Positions 5,020 to 6,981 of a DNA stretch of 6,981 nucleotides are shown here, one piece after another. The notes beneath the pieces were generated by a model. That model did not search any database and was not told the DNA's origin. It was given only the letters and a program-made list of their open reading frames with translations. How positions within the stretch are numbered: position 1 is the stretch's first letter; the number at the start of each line of letters is the position of its first letter. A program made the position numbers and the translations under genes. The stretch is from Rhodocyclales bacterium. Its GTDB lineage: Bacteria > Pseudomonadota > Gammaproteobacteria > Burkholderiales > Rhodocyclaceae. Location of the stretch: positions 1 through 6,981 of the forward strand of contig JAIOPW010000289.1 in assembly GCA_021413665.1 (NCBI GenBank), read 5' to 3'.

Positions 5020-6981
5020 ATGAGAAGCAACCTGCCCGTAACCCAAAACGAGATCGTCCTGCGCGACGATCAGATGATCGTTTCCAAGACTGACCTCAAA
5101 GGCCAGATCACCTACATCAACCGGGATTTTCTGGACATCAGCGGCTTCACCGAAAGCGAGCTGATGGGGCAGCCGCACAACATAGTGCGCCATCCGGACA
5201 TGCCAGAGGCGGCCTTTGCCGACCTGTGGCAGACGCTCAAGGCCGGGCGGCCGTGGATCGGCATGGTCAAGAACCGCTGCAAAAACGGCGACTACTACTG
5301 GGTCGAGGCCCACGCCACGCCGCTGTATGAAAACAATCAGCATGTTGGCTACATGTCGGTGCGCAGGAAGCCCAGCCGCCAGCAGATCGATGCTACCGAA
5401 GGCGTCTATCGCCAGTTCCGCGAGAACCGTGCCGGCGGCATGCGCATCGAACTGGGGCGCGTGGTTTCAGGTGCGGGCATCGGCCGCACGTTTGCCGACA
5501 TGAGCATCAAGTCCAAGCTGACCTGGGTGATGCTGCTGATGTCGGTGATGACGGTGCTGATCGGCGTCATGGGCCTCACCGGAATGACCAAGACCAACGA
5601 AGGTCTACGCGACGTGTACGAGTTGCACATGGTTGGCCTCTCCGATGTTACGGGCATCAACCGCACGGTGCTGCGCAACCGTATCCTTACCGAGGGCGCC
5701 CTGCTTGATCCGACACCGGAAGGCGTGGCCAAAAAGGCCGAGGAGATTAAGGCCAATATCGCGGCGATCACGAAGTCCGCCGACGAGTACAAGGCGCGCA
5801 TGACCGATCCCGAGCAGAAGCAGGCCTTCGAGCGATTTGCCACCGATCGCGGCAACTTCGTCCGGGAAGGGTTGCTGGCCGTCATGGACCAGCTCAAGGC
5901 CGGCAAGGTCGACGAAGCGCGCAAGATATTCTTCGAGAAGACCGAACCCCTCAACACCAAGGTGGTGGAGCACGTCAATAACCTGCGCAAGTACCATGTC
6001 GACGGCGCCAAGCGCGAATACGCCGAGGCCACCGCGCGCTACGAATCCAGTCGCAATATGTCGATCGCGCTGATCGTCGCCGGCCTGCTTCTGGCGGTGA
6101 GCGCTGCTGTAATCGTGATCCGGGCCATCACCGGGCCTCTGAAGCAGGCCAGCGACATATTTGCGCAGATCGGCCAGGGCATGTACGGCAACTTTGTCGA
6201 TATCACCAGGAACGACGAGACCGGCAAGTTCCTGCAAAGCCTGGAAGTCATGCAGACCAAGCTCGGTTTCGACGTTGCGGAGGCCAGGCGCCTTTCTGAC
6301 GAGAACCTGCGCATCAAGATTGCGCTGGACAATGTAAGCACCGGCGTGATGATTGCCAACAATGAGCGGACGATCATCTACGCCAACAAGTCGGTGCGGA
6401 CGATTCTCAAGGGCGCCGAGTCGGCGATCCGGCAGCAGTTGCCGAATTTCGATGCCGACAAGATGATGGGCATCAACATCGACACCTTCCACAAGAATCC
6501 GAAACACCAGGCGGACCTGCTGGCCAGTTTTACCAGCACCTATGTGGCCAACCTCGAAATTGGGGGTCGTTATCTGCGTGTGACCGCCAGTCCGGTGATC
6601 AACGACAGGAACGAGCGCCTGGGTGCGGTCGCCGAATGGCTCGATCGGACGCCGGAAGTGCTGGTCGAGAAGGAAGTGGCGAACATAGTGGACGGCGCAC
6701 TGCGCGGCGACTTTGTGACGCGCCTCAGCCTGGAAGGCAAGGAAGGCTTCTTCCGCCAGTTGGCCGAAGGCCTCAACCAGTTGTCCGAAGTCACGCAGAC
6801 CGGCCTGTCGGACGTCGCCCGGGTACTGCAACTGGTGGCGGCAGGCGACCTGACGCAGAAGATCGAAGCCGATTACGAGGGCATTTTCGGCCAGTTGAAG
6901 GATGACACCAACACCACAATCGAGCGTCTGCGCGAAGTGGTGGGGCGGATCAAGGACGCCACCGAAGCCATCAACATCGCT
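5020..6981 (+). CDS. Aer-like PAS chemoreceptor with periplasmic four-helix domain and second PAS (3' end outside window)
   Basis: This gene has 654 codons with no stop and is cut by the window edge. Residues 1-118 are an Aer-type PAS very like E. coli Aer: Q-P-H-N-I-V-R-H-P-D-M-P (51-62), P-W (78-79), K-N-R-C-K-N-G-D-Y-Y-W (84-94), with Asn34, Arg57, His58, Asp60, Trp79 and Asn85 at the same numbers as in Aer, where several are needed for FAD binding. TM1 is about 167-188. A mostly helical periplasmic part (about 189-346, 4HB_MCP-like) follows, then TM2 (347-369) and HAMP (about 368-420, with Pro373 and N-D-E-T-G). A second PAS spans about 428-545, followed by two more HAMP-like units (about 548-645). 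The MCP signalling domain must lie beyond the edge. Likely role: energy/redox taxis, with a possible second heme-based sensor. Unlike E. coli Aer it has a real periplasmic domain. It starts 26 bases after cheW. Confidence 0.93.
   Translation, partial: MRSNLPVTQNEIVLRDDQMIVSKTDLKGQITYINRDFLDISGFTESELMGQPHNIVRHPDMPEAAFADLWQTLKAGRPWIGMVKNRCKNGDYYWVEAHATPLYENNQHVGYMSVRRKPSRQQIDATEGVYRQFRENRAGGMRIELGRVVSGAGIGRTFADMSIKSKLTWVMLLMSVMTVLIGVMGLTGMTKTNEGLRDVYELHMVGLSDVTGINRTVLRNRILTEGALLDPTPEGVAKKAEEIKANIAAITKSADEYKARMTDPEQKQAFERFATDRGNFVREGLLAVMDQLKAGKVDEARKIFFEKTEPLNTKVVEHVNNLRKYHVDGAKREYAEATARYESSRNMSIALIVAGLLLAVSAAVIVIRAITGPLKQASDIFAQIGQGMYGNFVDITRNDETGKFLQSLEVMQTKLGFDVAEARRLSDENLRIKIALDNVSTGVMIANNERTIIYANKSVRTILKGAESAIRQQLPNFDADKMMGINIDTFHKNPKHQADLLASFTSTYVANLEIGGRYLRVTASPVINDRNERLGAVAEWLDRTPEVLVEKEVANIVDGALRGDFVTRLSLEGKEGFFRQLAEGLNQLSEVTQTGLSDVARVLQLVAAGDLTQKIEADYEGIFGQLKDDTNTTIERLREVVGRIKDATEAINIA

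Noticed and set aside
5605..6831. 408-codon minus-strand open frame opposite the PAS receptor
   Set aside because: It is a codon-bias shadow: no recognisable motif, no clear ribosome site, and it overlaps a receptor frame that is continuous to the window edge.

Overview
The window is a compact, one-direction motility and chemotaxis cluster from a GC-rich Gram-negative flagellate. MotB, CheA and CheW closely resemble the proteobacterial (E. coli-like) versions. GC-rich codon use and the gene order motB - receptor - cheY - cheA - cheW - receptor suggest a betaproteobacterium, perhaps of the Rhodocyclaceae/Gallionellaceae kind. That placement is inference from sequence style; no phylogenetic marker is present.

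Layout, all on the + strand: the 3' end of motB (1-489); a small membrane-anchored receptor-like protein with no sensing domain (512-1732); cheY (1769-2134); cheA (2165-4432); cheW (4481-4993); and a large PAS-containing chemoreceptor that runs off the right edge (5020-6981, no stop in the window). Gaps between genes are 22, 36, 30, 48 and 26 bases. Four of the five downstream genes have a recognisable Shine-Dalgarno sequence, and no terminator is visible, so this looks like one transcription unit. There are no RNA genes, mobile elements or CRISPR arrays, and no gap over 50 bases.

Together the genes make a signalling core. The large receptor senses redox or oxygen (Aer-like PAS plus a second PAS) and drives CheA through CheW. 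CheA autophosphorylates at His48 and passes phosphate to CheY Asp53. CheY-P then acts at the flagellar motor, whose stator includes MotB.

The most interesting signal is in the small receptor-like protein. It has the canonical receptor hairpin tip that docks on CheA/CheW. Downstream, a helix carries D-I-V-S-Q in a context (FQDxxxQ) matching the catalytic helix of the CheY-P phosphatase CheZ, and the protein ends in a short acidic-hydrophobic peptide placed like CheZ's CheY-binding tail. I suggest it may be an array-docked, membrane-bound CheY-P phosphatase, encoded directly before cheY. Other points worth a look are four aromatic-G-F/L-F repeats in the CheA linker, a Trp at the CheY switch-Tyr position, and a receptor that seems to combine an FAD-type PAS with a possible heme-type PAS.
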